This document shows, one piece after another, positions 16,122-24,658 of a stretch of 64,000 bases of DNA. The DNA comes from Aureimonas sp. AU22 (GTDB lineage: Bacteria; Pseudomonadota; Alphaproteobacteria; Rhizobiales; Rhizobiaceae). Made by a program: the position numbers and the translations under genes. The stretch's first letter is position 1. The number at the start of each line of letters is the position of its first letter. The DNA is taken from contig NZ_BBWJ01000018.1 in the NCBI RefSeq assembly GCF_001463745.1, forward strand, positions 25,398 to 89,397, in the 5' to 3' direction. The notes beneath the pieces were generated by a model, which was not told the origin of the DNA, did no database searches, and saw nothing but the letters and a program-made list of their open reading frames with translations.

Positions 16122-17648
16122 ATGGAAGCATCCAGACACATGACCGGCCTTCCGGTCCTGCCCGAAGCCGCACGCGCCTATCGCGACGCGTTACCGAAGG
16201 GCCGCTTCGTCGGGTTTCCGTTGCACGGTCTGGATCGGACCGGCGTTCGTGCCTGGAAGGTCGCCCTGTTCCTCGACGACGCCGCGGCTCTCCCCGGCAA
16301 CCTGCCGTCCGGCTACGGCTACGGCTTCGACGACGACACGGCGCTGATCGGCGCCTTCGCGGAGATCGCCGAAGCCATCCTGCCGACGCTGCGCCTGATG
16401 GACGAGCCGCGCTGGATCGACAGCTATCTCGCCTTGCGCGCGGAGCGAGGCGAGGGCGCGATCGTCGATCCGCTGACGCTTTGCCTTCCGGCCGGAAGCC
16501 CGGTGACGCACGACACGCCGCTCGCCTGGATCGAAGCGCGGCGGCGGCGGACGGGCGAGCCCGTGCTGGTGCCCATGGATGTGGCGGCGACGGATTATTT
16601 CGAGCTTCCCGCGGGCTACCAGCCGTTCACCACGCTGATCACCAATGGACTGGGCGCAGGCCCCGATCTCGAGTGGGCCATGGGCCATGGCATCCTCGAG
16701 CTCCTCCAGCGAGACGGCAACGGCCTCGGGTTCCGCGCTCTCGACAAGGGGATCGTCCTCGACATCGATCCGGCGGATCTCGACGACCAGACGCGCGGGC
16801 TTCTGCAACACCTCGATGCCGTCGGGATCGAGGTCATCGCGAAGTTCGCCAGCGACGAGTTCGGGCTGGCGAACGTCTACGTCATCGGCTTCGATCGGCC
16901 GGGCTTCGGGCCCCGCACGCCGATCATGCTGTCGGCCTGCGGCGAGGCCTGCGATCCCGATCGCGCCACGGCGCTGCGCAAGGCGCTCTTGGAGTTCTGC
17001 TCGGCGCGCGTTCGCAAGAGCTACGCACACGGACCCATGAGCGAAGCGCGGAGCGTCGCCCCGGCAGGCTTCATCGAGGACTTCCTCGACCAGGCGATGC
17101 CGAGCCTCGTGGGCGGCGAGAGCCGTGCCTTCACCACCATGCGCGATTGGTCGACGCGTGAAGCCGATAGCCTGAAGACCGCGCTGGACGGCTCGGTCTA
17201 CGCCCGCCGGTCCACCAAGCCGTTCCGCGAACTTCCCGCGACGCCGCTTCCCACGAGCCGCGAGCGCGGGCGCTTTGCGGCCGAAGCGCTGGAAGCGGCC
17301 GGCTTCGACGTTCTCGTCGTCGACGGCTCGCCGCGCGACGGAAGCGTCGGCGTCGCCAAGGTCATCGTGCCCGGTCTCGAGGTCGAGACGATGAGCTACT
17401 ATCGGATCGGGGAGCGCAACACGCGCCGTCTGATCGAGGCGGGAAGCGATCTCGTGCGTTTCGGCGGGGAAAGCGAGACATTGCGCCCGGTGCGACTGAC
17501 GCCGGAAGCACTGGAACGCCTCGGCGGACGTCAGCCGCTTCTCGACACGGCGGCGGTGGATCGCGCGGTCGGGCCGCTCTATCCGCTGTATCGCGAGCCG
17601 GAAGCTCTCCACGTCGCCTGGAGCCTGGAACAGCCGGCCACTCGCTAG
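16122..17648 (+). CDS. stand-alone YcaO-like protein
   Basis: This is a 508-residue YcaO-domain protein. YcaO enzymes use ATP to activate peptide amide bonds, making azolines, thioamides or amidines, and some act in other contexts. The first nucleotide motif is degenerate: SGYGYGFDDDTA then AEIAEAI (about 65-88). The second is TNGLGAGPDLEWAMGHGILE then LLQRDG (about 174-200), where the common ERD triplet reads QRD. The C-terminal hallmark VIVPGLEVE is at about 415-423. No TfuA, dehydrogenase or short precursor peptide gene is adjacent. The start is uncertain (ATG at 16122 or 16140). It converges on the sugar ABC operon, the two stop codons sharing one CTAG palindrome. Confidence 0.82.
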   Translation: MEASRHMTGLPVLPEAARAYRDALPKGRFVGFPLHGLDRTGVRAWKVALFLDDAAALPGNLPSGYGYGFDDDTALIGAFAEIAEAILPTLRLMDEPRWIDSYLALRAERGEGAIVDPLTLCLPAGSPVTHDTPLAWIEARRRRTGEPVLVPMDVAATDYFELPAGYQPFTTLITNGLGAGPDLEWAMGHGILELLQRDGNGLGFRALDKGIVLDIDPADLDDQTRGLLQHLDAVGIEVIAKFASDEFGLANVYVIGFDRPGFGPRTPIMLSACGEACDPDRATALRKALLEFCSARVRKSYAHGPMSEARSVAPAGFIEDFLDQAMPSLVGGESRAFTTMRDWSTREADSLKTALDGSVYARRSTKPFRELPATPLPTSRERGRFAAEALEAAGFDVLVVDGSPRDGSVGVAKVIVPGLEVETMSYYRIGERNTRRLIEAGSDLVRFGGESETLRPVRLTPEALERLGGRQPLLDTAAVDRAVGPLYPLYREPEALHVAWSLEQPATR

Positions 17649-18541
17649 CCGACCCGGCGAGCGGTTCCGGTCAGCGCGCTGACGTAGAACCGCTGCAGCA
17701 TGAGGAAGGCGACGATCACCGGGGCGATGGTGACGAGGATCATCGCCTGCTGCAGCGAAAGCTGGCTTTCCGTGTCGAACGCCCCGCGCACCATGTAGAT
17801 GCCGATCGGCGCGGTCTGCAGGTCGGGTGCGCTCTGCGTGACCGTGAGCGTCCAGGCGACCTCGTTCCAGTGGTAGACGAATACGAAGAGCGCCAGCGTC
17901 GCCGCGGCCGGCCGCACGATGGGCAGGACGATGGACCAGAGGATGCGCCATTCGCCCGCCCCGTCCATGCGGGCGGCCTCCAGGAGATCGTCCGGCACGC
18001 CGATCATGAACTGTCGCATCAGGAAGACGCCGTACCACGAGACGGAGAACGGAAGGATCAGCGCGGCATAGGTCCCGAGCAAGCCTGTTCCACCCTGGCC
18101 GAGAAGGTCGTTGCCACCCATCAGCGGCCAGTAGCGCAGGATGAAGACCAGGGGGATCAGGAACAGGAAGAACGGAAAGAGCTGGGCGACGATCACGAAG
18201 CGAAGGATCGTATCCCGTCCCCGGAAGCGGAACTTCGCGAGCGCATAGCCTGCCGTGACGCTGGTGGCGACCTGCAGGAGCGTGATCGAGACCGTGACGA
18301 CCACGCTGTTGAAGATCCACAGCGCCAGCGGATAGCGTTCGAAGACGTCGGTGAAGTTGCTCCAGACCGGGGTTGCGGGAAAGTAGGGCGGCGGGCGCAT
18401 CAGCCGCTCGGCCGGCGTGCGCAGCGCGCCGAGCAGGAGGTCGATGAACGGCACCGTCATCAGAAGCGCGCCGAGGGTAAGCGTCGCGACGGCGGCGACA
18501 CGCCAAGGCGAGCGCCGGCGCGTCGGCAACTTGTTTGGCAT
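17645..18541 (-). CDS. sugar ABC transporter permease (MalG/CUT1 type)
   Basis: This is a 298-residue inner-membrane permease with six predicted helices. The EAA loop that docks the ATPase reads EAARMDGAGEWRILWSIVLP (about 175-194), the usual CUT1 sugar-importer form. It pairs with the MalF-like permease directly upstream: that gene's TGA and this ATG overlap as TGATG, so I chose the ATG at 18541; a GTG two codons earlier (18547) is possible. It imports a carbohydrate whose identity cannot be read from sequence. No ATP-binding subunit is encoded next to it. Its stop overlaps the convergent ycaO stop. Confidence 0.9.
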   Translation of the reverse strand: MPNKLPTRRRSPWRVAAVATLTLGALLMTVPFIDLLLGALRTPAERLMRPPPYFPATPVWSNFTDVFERYPLALWIFNSVVVTVSITLLQVATSVTAGYALAKFRFRGRDTILRFVIVAQLFPFFLFLIPLVFILRYWPLMGGNDLLGQGGTGLLGTYAALILPFSVSWYGVFLMRQFMIGVPDDLLEAARMDGAGEWRILWSIVLPIVRPAAATLALFVFVYHWNEVAWTLTVTQSAPDLQTAPIGIYMVRGAFDTESQLSLQQAMILVTIAPVIVAFLMLQRFYVSALTGTARRVG

Positions 18542-19413
18542 CACCACGCTTCCAGCCCGCCCCGTCGCATCAACCTCAGCTGGAGGAGCGCGACGGCGAA
18601 CACGATCGCGAGCAGGATGTAGGCGCCGGCCGACGCGAGCCCGAGGCGCAGGTCGGCGAAGGCCATCGTATAGAGGTGGAGCGCGGCGACATTGGTCGTG
18701 TTGACCGGCCCCCCGCCGGTCAGCACTAGCATCAGAGCGAAATAGCCGACGCCCTTGATCATGTTGGTCATCACCACCAGCAGGATCGTCGGCTTCAAAA
18801 GTGGCAGCGTGATGTACCAGAACACGCGCAGCGGTCCCGCACCGTCCATCTCCGCCGCCTCCTCGCAGGCCTCGTCGATGCCGTCGAGACCGGATGCGAG
18901 CAGCATCATGTCCTGCCCGACATGGAACCAGACGAAGACGACGACGAGCGCCGACATCGCGAAGGCGGGATCGGCGAGCCAGGCCGGCCCGGCGATGCCG
19001 AGGCCCGCCAGGAGCCGGTTGACGAGCCCGTAGGGGTCGGCCAGCAGGAACTGCCAGATATAGGCGATCGCCACGACATTGGTGACGGTCGGAAGCCAGA
19101 AGGCGCTGCGCCAGAGGCGTTTGAAACGACTGTGGCGAAAGGCGAGCGCAAGGCCAAGCGCCAGCGGTACGCCGACGGCGATCGTCGCGCCCACGAACGC
19201 GGCGGTGTTGCGCAAGGACGCGTAGAAGAGGGGATCGCGCGTCAGGAGATAGCGATAGTTCGCCAGCCCGACGAAACGCGGAGGAGCCAGCGAGTTCCAG
19301 GTGGCGAAGCTGAGCCCGAGCGAGAGAAGCAGAGGCAAGACGAAGAACGCCGTCCCCAGAACGAGGGTCGGCGCTAGAAACAGGTACGGTGCGAGCCGTT
19401 TGCCCAGCGTCAT
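18541..19413 (-). CDS. sugar ABC transporter permease (MalF/UgpA, CUT1 type)
   Basis: This is a 290-residue permease with six helices. The EAA motif is EEAAEMDGAGPLRVFWYITLP (about 193-213), the family form. The N-terminal basic stretch MTLGKRLAP followed by YLFLAPTLVLG fits a CUT1 MalF-type subunit without the large periplasmic insert of E. coli MalF. The frame is open 31 codons further upstream, but that stretch would run into the binding-protein gene and is not hydrophobic, so the ATG at 19413 is preferred. It lies 43 bases after the binding protein and overlaps the second permease. Confidence 0.9.
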   Translation of the reverse strand: MTLGKRLAPYLFLAPTLVLGTAFFVLPLLLSLGLSFATWNSLAPPRFVGLANYRYLLTRDPLFYASLRNTAAFVGATIAVGVPLALGLALAFRHSRFKRLWRSAFWLPTVTNVVAIAYIWQFLLADPYGLVNRLLAGLGIAGPAWLADPAFAMSALVVVFVWFHVGQDMMLLASGLDGIDEACEEAAEMDGAGPLRVFWYITLPLLKPTILLVVMTNMIKGVGYFALMLVLTGGGPVNTTNVAALHLYTMAFADLRLGLASAGAYILLAIVFAVALLQLRLMRRGGLEAW

Positions 19414-19456
19414 GCGGCTCGGTGCGTCTCTGCGATGGTCCGGCGAACAGCCGGCC

Positions 19457-20722
19457 TCACTGCGGCAGGGCCAGAAGGTCGGTGATCTCCTGATCGGCCT
19501 TGGCAAGCGCGTCGGCCGGGGTCATCCGGCCGAGCCAGGCCTCTTCGATCTGCGTGCGCAGGACGCGATCGACTTCGGCGGTCTGCGCGATGTTGGGGTC
19601 GCTGAGCGCACGACCCGAGCGCAGCGCTTCGACGAACGGAGCCGTGAACGCGTCTCCGAACTCGGCCTGAGAGGCGGCGAGGTCCGCCTTGTTGGCCGAG
19701 AGGCTGCCGAGCGAGACCAGCATGTCGCCGACGCAGGAGCGCTTGCCCTCGCCCTGCGGACTGTGCAGCCAGCGCAGAAGGGCCCAGGCTTCCGGCTGAT
19801 GCGGGCTCTTGGCGTCCACGCCTTGGTAGAAGGAATACTGGTACGTCTTCCAGTCCGGGCCGCCGGGGATCGGCGCGACGCCGACCGTCTCGTCCATCTT
19901 GTCGCCGAGCCCTTCGCGCATCAACTGCTTCATCCAGTTGGCGCCCGTGATCATGCCGATGCGCCCGGCGGGAAAATCGCGGATCTGGTGGGACGCGCTC
20001 GTCAACCCTTCGCGGAACAGGCGCGCCTGACCTTCCAGCACCTCGACGGCTGCCGGTTCGGTCAGGTGCGTGCCTTCGAGATCGTCGGTCAGGATGCTGC
20101 TGCCCTTCGAGAACAGAAGCGTGCGGAAGGGATGAGCGGCGTTCGCCACGCTCGGTCCGAAGGCATAGCCCGCAACCTCGACACGGCCGAGGCTGTCGCG
20201 CTTGGTGATCTTGGCGGCCGCGTCCATCAAGGACGCCCAGTCCTTGGGCGGCTCGGCGATGCCGGCCTCTGCGAACAGCTTCTTGTTGTAGATGAGCATG
20301 TAGAGGGCGACTTCCGCCGGGATGCCCCAGAGCCGATCATCGATCAACGCAGATTGGACCGTGCTGGCTTCGAAATTCTCGCCGATGAAGTCCGCGATGT
20401 CCTGAGGCGGTTCGGCCAGGATCGCGTTGTCGACGAGGCGTTTTCCCCAGATCGAGTAGACGTTGTATATATCGGGGTGCGCGCCGGCGACCTGCGACGT
20501 CATGACGTTCTGCATGAAATCCGCGATCGGCGTCTGGCGGTATTCGATTTTGACGCCGGGATGCTCGGTTTCGTACCGTCGGAAGCACGCCGTGAGCGGC
20601 GCCATCTCGCTGTCGGTATAGTGCGCGGCGAAGGTCAAAGTGACCGGTGTCTGCGCCGTCGCCGCGGGAACGGCCGCGAGCACCGAAAGGAGCGTGATCG
20701 CTGCAGCCTTGGTTTTCTTCAT
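19457..20722 (-). CDS. sugar ABC transporter substrate-binding protein
   Basis: This is a 421-residue periplasmic binding protein of the bacterial extracellular solute-binding family 1. Residues 1-23 are a clear Sec signal peptide: MKKTKAAA, a hydrophobic core, then AATAQ with cleavage before Gln. The mature N-terminus VTLTFAAHYTDSEMAPL and the segment WGIPAEVALYMLIYNKKLFAEAG (about 140-165) are typical of CUT1 sugar-binding proteins. It leads a three-gene importer operon (binding protein, MalF-like, MalG-like). ATG codons at 20737 and 20722 are both possible; the latter gives the cleanest signal peptide. Confidence 0.92.
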   Translation of the reverse strand: MKKTKAAAITLLSVLAAVPAATAQTPVTLTFAAHYTDSEMAPLTACFRRYETEHPGVKIEYRQTPIADFMQNVMTSQVAGAHPDIYNVYSIWGKRLVDNAILAEPPQDIADFIGENFEASTVQSALIDDRLWGIPAEVALYMLIYNKKLFAEAGIAEPPKDWASLMDAAAKITKRDSLGRVEVAGYAFGPSVANAAHPFRTLLFSKGSSILTDDLEGTHLTEPAAVEVLEGQARLFREGLTSASHQIRDFPAGRIGMITGANWMKQLMREGLGDKMDETVGVAPIPGGPDWKTYQYSFYQGVDAKSPHQPEAWALLRWLHSPQGEGKRSCVGDMLVSLGSLSANKADLAASQAEFGDAFTAPFVEALRSGRALSDPNIAQTAEVDRVLRTQIEEAWLGRMTPADALAKADQEITDLLALPQ

Positions 20723-20990
20723 CGAATCCGTCCGCATCGATCCCAAACTGACGCGACCATGCCGTATCCCGCCGGTTCGCAAAACCTGCGAGACGACCTT
20801 CCCCGGCGGTCGGGACGTTATGTCGCGAACTGGCATGTCGGGCGTAGTGGGGCACCAGTAGCCCCTGCGGCACCGCTCGTTCCTGCGAAGGCGAGCGCGC
20901 CGATCGCCGCACGCTCGTCTCCTCCGGCGGCCGGCACAAAGGATCCGGCGCTTCCGCGATCCGACACGACGGACGGGTGTCGACGCTCCC

Positions 20991-21113
20991 AAACAAAAAC
21001 GCCTGCCGGGGGAGGACCGGCAGGCGTCAGAGATTACCCTTCGGCTGGGAGGAGGATGCCGTCGGGCGATCCGCATGAGCCATATTGGGAGGAGGGGCTC
21101 ATGCGAAACTGGT
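20991..21113 (-). ncRNA. small regulatory RNA with three anti-Shine-Dalgarno hairpin loops (alpha-r14/NfeR1-like or 'cuckoo' type)
   Basis: Read on the minus strand, three successive hairpins each show a CCUCCUCCC-type loop. Hairpin 1 has the 10-bp stem CGCATGAGCC/GGCTCATGCG (21105-21096 and 21081-21072) around CCTCCTCCCAATAT. Hairpin 2 has CGGC/GCCG (21061-21058 and 21045-21042) around ATCCTCCTCCCA. Hairpin 3 has the perfect 11-bp stem ACGCCTGCCGG/CCGGCAGGCGT (21027-21017 and 21009-20999) around TCCTCCC, running into GTTTTTGTTT, an intrinsic terminator. Rhizobial alpha-r14 and related trans-acting RNAs use such loops to mask ribosome-binding sites of many transporter mRNAs. The 5' end is estimated; TAAATA (21125-21120) could be a -10 box but no good -35 is seen. 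Confidence 0.75.
20999..21027 (-). terminator. intrinsic terminator of the small RNA
   Basis: A perfect 11-bp stem with a 7-base loop is followed on the minus strand by GTTTTTGTTT (21000-20991). The loop TCCTCCC doubles as the third anti-Shine-Dalgarno element of the RNA. Confidence 0.85.
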
Positions 21114-21280
21114 AGGCTGTATTTAGCGGTTCTATGTGCACTGCGGTAGTGCGTTCAGCGCATGGCTGACCTGCATACTGGGCACAACTTGCGAACCGCT
21201 TTCGATAGCCGTTGGCGATGAACAGGGATGCGCCGCGGTCGGCGAGAAGGGTCCGTGACGTCACGGGAAGCATCCAGTCG

Positions 21281-21481
21281 CTAGTTCTCGGTGCCGCCGC
21301 CGACGGTCACCGAATTCGATACGCCCTCCGTCTTCCCGCTGAGGCCGGGCACCTCGTCGAGTTGACGAAGGTCGGAGAAGCGCCCGCGCTCTTCCCGGTA
21401 GCGGACGATCTCGAAACCATGGCCCCGCAGGACATCGACGCTATTCAGTTCCTCGGCCGTGGCGGTGTTCAGGTCGATCAT
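21281..21481 (-). CDS. small helix-hairpin-helix protein (ComEA-like domain only)
   Basis: This is a 66-residue protein made of one helix-hairpin-helix module. It opens with DLNTATAEELNSVDVLRGHG, matching the ComEA/UvrC-like pattern 'lNtA..eEL..l.GiG', then IVRYREERGRFSDLRQLDEV and PGLSGKTE. Such modules bind DNA backbone non-specifically. The first hairpin reads VLRGHG where the canonical form is GIG, so binding may be weak. There is no signal peptide or membrane helix, unlike true ComEA, so an uptake role is unlikely. GAGGAGAG lies just upstream of the ATG at 21481. It is about 175 bases upstream of the small RNA on the same strand. The function is unknown. Confidence 0.7.
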   Translation of the reverse strand: MIDLNTATAEELNSVDVLRGHGFEIVRYREERGRFSDLRQLDEVPGLSGKTEGVSNSVTVGGGTEN

Positions 21482-21659
21482 CGGGCTCTCCTCGTGGTAA
21501 CTCGAGACTGTCGTCGCTCGCTAACGCAGGAGAACGACCGGACGGTCCATGCATCGCCGCGACAAACTGCTCCGATCCTGCGCCGTGTCGCCTGCGCCCG
21601 GTCCGATGCCGTTCTTGGTGGACGAGCACCCCGCAGGGTTCAGCCCGGAAGGCTCGGGA

Positions 21660-24035
21660 TCAGACCACGCGTAGGTGCCCGGTGGTCGGGGTCAGCCGTC
21701 GCACGATCGCGTCCGCCGCACCGACCTCGAGGGGCCGGCCGAGGAGGTAGCCTTGTGCCGTTCCGCAGCCGAGCGCCAGGAGGTCCTGCAGTTGGCTTTC
21801 CTGCTCGATGCCTTCCGCCGTCGTGTCGATGCTCAGCTCGCGCGCCATCGACATGACCGCCCGTACGATCGCGGCAGCGCCGGGGTCGCTGCCGGACGCT
21901 GCGATGAAGCTTCGATCGATCTTGATGCGATCGACCTTGAACTCGCGCAGGTGGGCGAGCGACGAATAGCCCGTTCCGAAATCGTCCATCGCGACGCGAA
22001 CGCCGAGCGCGCGCAGACTGGCGAGGGTGAGGGCGATCTGGCCGCTGTTCTCGACCATCGCGGTTTCGGTGATCTCGATCTCGATCCGAGAAGCGGAGAC
22101 GCGGTACTTGGCGAGGGCCTGGGCCAGCTGAGAGGCGAGGGCCGCCGAGCGCAACTGGATGGCCGACACGTTGATCGACATGTAGATGTGGTCGGGCCAC
22201 TGTGCAGCGCGTCGGCAGGCCGCATCGATCACCCAGGCACCGATCGTCGAGATCAGGCCGCAGCTCTCGGCCAAGGGGATGAATTCGCCGGGCGACACTA
22301 GCCCACGCTCGGGATGACGCCAGCGTATGAGGGCCTCGAAACCGGTCAGCGTCCGCTCGGGCAGGCTGTAGAGCGGTTGATACCAGAGTTCGAGCTGGTC
22401 GGCGGCCATCGCCGCCGAAAGGTCCTGCTCCAGAAGGCGTTTCTTGGCTTCCTCCTCCAGCATGCCGTCCCGGTAGGTCTCGAACCGGTTTCGCCCGCCG
22501 TTCTTGGCGGCGTAGAGCGCCAGATCCGCCTTCTGCTGCAGAGTGGACGTGTCCCCGGCCAGGCTGGTCGCGATGCCGATGCTGCAGCCGATCGCGACCA
22601 CGTGCGAGTGGATCTCGAATGGGATCCCGACCGATGTCGTGATGTCGTTCGCCAGCGCGGCGGCCCGTTCCTGTGGCGCCGAGAGGAGCACCGCGAGTTC
22701 ATCCCCGCCGAGCCGGAATGCCTGTTCGCCGGAGCGAAGAAGCAGGCCGATGCGCGCGGCGACCTGGCGCAGAAGCTCGTCGCCGACCGCATGGCCCAGA
22801 CGGTCGTTGACGCCCTTGAACCGATCGAGGTCGATCATCAGCATCGTCACGCGGCCACGCGCTAGAAGCTCGTCCATGGACTGGGCGAACATCCGGCGGT
22901 TCTTGAGGCCCGTCAAAGCATCGTGGAACGCCATGTGGGCGATCGTCTTCTGACCGTTCCGGGTTTCCGTAACGTCTTCGTAGGTCAGGATCGCACCGCC
23001 CCTGGCTACGGGCTGGCAAGCGATGCTGAGCACCGTGCCGTCGTCGAGCTGGTGCTCCAGGCGCGTCGCGGTGCTCGACCGCATCCAGCTGTGATGATTG
23101 GCGATGACCCGGCCGATACGCTCCTGGTCCCAACCGGCTCGCCGACCGATCGCCGTGAGGTAGGTCTCCAGCGTCATGCCGATCCTGACCTCGTCCTTCT
23201 CCAGACGAAACAGCGCGTGGACGCGCTCGTTGACGAGCGTGACGAGGCCGTTGGGCGACAGCATCGTGAGCCCGTTGGACATGTTGGCGAGGGCATCGGA
23301 CGCGGTGGCACGCGCCTTCGTGTCGATGAAGCTGCTGGCGAAACCGGATCCCACGATGAACAGCCCGACGCAGGCGACCGCGAAGGCGAGGGCGTTCAGG
23401 GCTTCCGGATCCGAAAAGGATCCGTCGATCTCCATCGGGGAGACGCGGAACGCGGTCATGCCGGTGAAGTGGAGCCCGATGATGGACAGGAAGAACAGAA
23501 CCGTCGCTAGGTGCGGACGCATCCACTCGCGGCCGATCCGCAGAGCGACGTGCAGGGCGGAAGCCGCGAGCGTGCAGGAGATGAGGATCGACGCGACGAG
23601 GTAGGACTGATCCCAGCTCACGATGCCCTGCACGCGGTAGGCGACCATTCCGGTGTAGTGCATGACCACGATCGACAAGCCGACAACGGCGCCGCCGATC
23701 GCCGCGGCGCTGGGGATTTTCGCGGTCGCGATCAGGAAGCCGATTCCGGAGCCGGTCATGGCGACGAGCAGGGAGATGATCGTAAGAACCGGGTCGAAGC
23801 CGATGGGGAGTTTCGGCTCGTAGCCGAGCATCGCAACGAAATGGGTGCACCAGATGGACGCGCCGGTCACGAAAGCCGACAGGACGACCCAGGCGCCTTT
23901 CTCCAGGGAATCTGCCGCCGCCGCCCGAAGAAACAGTCGGACCATGGCCCAGGACCCTGCGCCACAGATGATGGCGGCCATGAGCACCAGCCAGAGGTTG
24001 TGCTCGTCGACAATGCACCCAATCACCGTCATCAT
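21660..24035 (-). CDS. MHYT sensor-GGDEF-EAL protein (cyclic di-GMP turnover)
   Basis: This is a 791-residue inner-membrane protein. Seven membrane helices at the N-terminus form a MHYT sensor, thought to sense a gas or redox state through bound copper: THFVAM (about 67), MHYTGM (about 125) and LHFTGM (about 188), so two of three repeats lack the leading Met. A PAS-like linker follows, then a GGDEF domain whose signature is GGDEL (about 442), then an EAL domain. The EAL part is intact: EALIRW (about 567), SINVS, DDFGTGYSSL (about 684) and KIDRSFI. Net phosphodiesterase activity on cyclic di-GMP is most likely, with the GGDEF possibly regulatory or still active. I chose the ATG at 24035; the next codon is also ATG. 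Confidence 0.9.
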   Translation of the reverse strand: MMTVIGCIVDEHNLWLVLMAAIICGAGSWAMVRLFLRAAAADSLEKGAWVVLSAFVTGASIWCTHFVAMLGYEPKLPIGFDPVLTIISLLVAMTGSGIGFLIATAKIPSAAAIGGAVVGLSIVVMHYTGMVAYRVQGIVSWDQSYLVASILISCTLAASALHVALRIGREWMRPHLATVLFFLSIIGLHFTGMTAFRVSPMEIDGSFSDPEALNALAFAVACVGLFIVGSGFASSFIDTKARATASDALANMSNGLTMLSPNGLVTLVNERVHALFRLEKDEVRIGMTLETYLTAIGRRAGWDQERIGRVIANHHSWMRSSTATRLEHQLDDGTVLSIACQPVARGGAILTYEDVTETRNGQKTIAHMAFHDALTGLKNRRMFAQSMDELLARGRVTMLMIDLDRFKGVNDRLGHAVGDELLRQVAARIGLLLRSGEQAFRLGGDELAVLLSAPQERAAALANDITTSVGIPFEIHSHVVAIGCSIGIATSLAGDTSTLQQKADLALYAAKNGGRNRFETYRDGMLEEEAKKRLLEQDLSAAMAADQLELWYQPLYSLPERTLTGFEALIRWRHPERGLVSPGEFIPLAESCGLISTIGAWVIDAACRRAAQWPDHIYMSINVSAIQLRSAALASQLAQALAKYRVSASRIEIEITETAMVENSGQIALTLASLRALGVRVAMDDFGTGYSSLAHLREFKVDRIKIDRSFIAASGSDPGAAAIVRAVMSMARELSIDTTAEGIEQESQLQDLLALGCGTAQGYLLGRPLEVGAADAIVRRLTPTTGHLRVV

Positions 24036-24357
24036 GTCGGCGTCACAAGTCCTGTCCGCAGCGAAGATCGAAGGCAAACCACCGATCGCGAATCGAGCTG
24101 CCCGATGACAGAAGTTATCGCGCGATACGTTATGACGGAGCTAATGGCACGCCGACGATTTGCAGCTGTCGATAACGGGCACTCGTCAGTGTCGAGGTCG
24201 GCTGCGGAAACGGCCGGATCGCGTTCGTATCGAGCCTGCACGTCACGCGTCGTCCGCTGAAGCGGCAGGGACGAACACCTGATTCAGTATGTTCGAACAC
24301 CAGCTCGCATTCACAAGGTATCGCGGATCGTGCCGGCACCGTCTTGACGTATGCCGA
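24036..24357. other. 322-base stretch without a gene
   Basis: This is the upstream region of the MHYT gene, between it and the tRNA-Ser gene. It must hold the promoter of the MHYT gene, but I see no clear -35/-10 pair. A perfect palindrome GTGCCGGCAC occurs near 24327-24345 without a T-tract. No convincing small open frame or repeat is present. Confidence 0.5.
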
Positions 24358-24447
24358 TGGCGGAGAGGATGGGATTCGAACCCACGATACCGTTCCCGGT
24401 ATACTCCCTTAGCAGGGGAGCGCCTTCGACCACTCGGCCACCTCTCC
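24358..24447 (-). tRNA. tRNA-Ser (anticodon GCU)
   Basis: The minus strand folds as a class II tRNA. The acceptor stem GGAGAGG (24447-24441) pairs with CCTCTCC (24368-24362), followed by discriminator G and an encoded CCA (24360-24358). The anticodon stem CTCCC/GGGAG closes the loop CTGCTAA with anticodon GCT. A long variable arm (TACCG...CGGTA) and the T-loop GTTCGAATC are present. It decodes AGC/AGU serine codons. No integrase or element lies beside it. Confidence 0.97.
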
Positions 24448-24457
24448 GACGCGGTTT

Positions 24458-24486
24458 CGAGTATCCGAAGCCCGGACAATGTTCAA
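24458..24486 (-). promoter_or_regulatory. candidate sigma-70-type promoter of tRNA-Ser
   Basis: On the minus strand TTGAAC (24486-24481) is followed after 17 bases by TACTCG (24463-24458), or after 15 by GATACT. It would start transcription a few bases before the tRNA 5' end at 24447. The -35 is good and the -10 is weak. Confidence 0.4.
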
Positions 24487-24658
24487 GGGGCAAACACTGC
24501 GGGGGCTGGGGTCGCCAGGACACCTGTGTGCTGCTTGCCATGGTCTTGCAGGATGCGCATCCCATTCAAGTTGCAAGGATAATCGCATTGTGGCAGGGCG
24601 ACTTGCACGATAGGCTTCTTCTTGTTCGAGCCTGCAGCATCAAGGGAGCCATTGCGCG

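Noticed and set aside
21046..21100. GGGAGGAGG stretches on the plus strand as ribosome-binding sites for a small gene
   Set aside because: They are the complements of the anti-Shine-Dalgarno loops of the minus-strand RNA, and the ATGs after them open no sensible frame.
21034..21273. 79-residue open frame on the minus strand
   Set aside because: It lies over the three-hairpin small RNA, has no family resemblance, and its codon use is not like neighbours.
24358..24447. tRNA-Ser as an integration site
   Set aside because: No integrase, direct repeat of the tRNA 3' end or composition break was found on either side.
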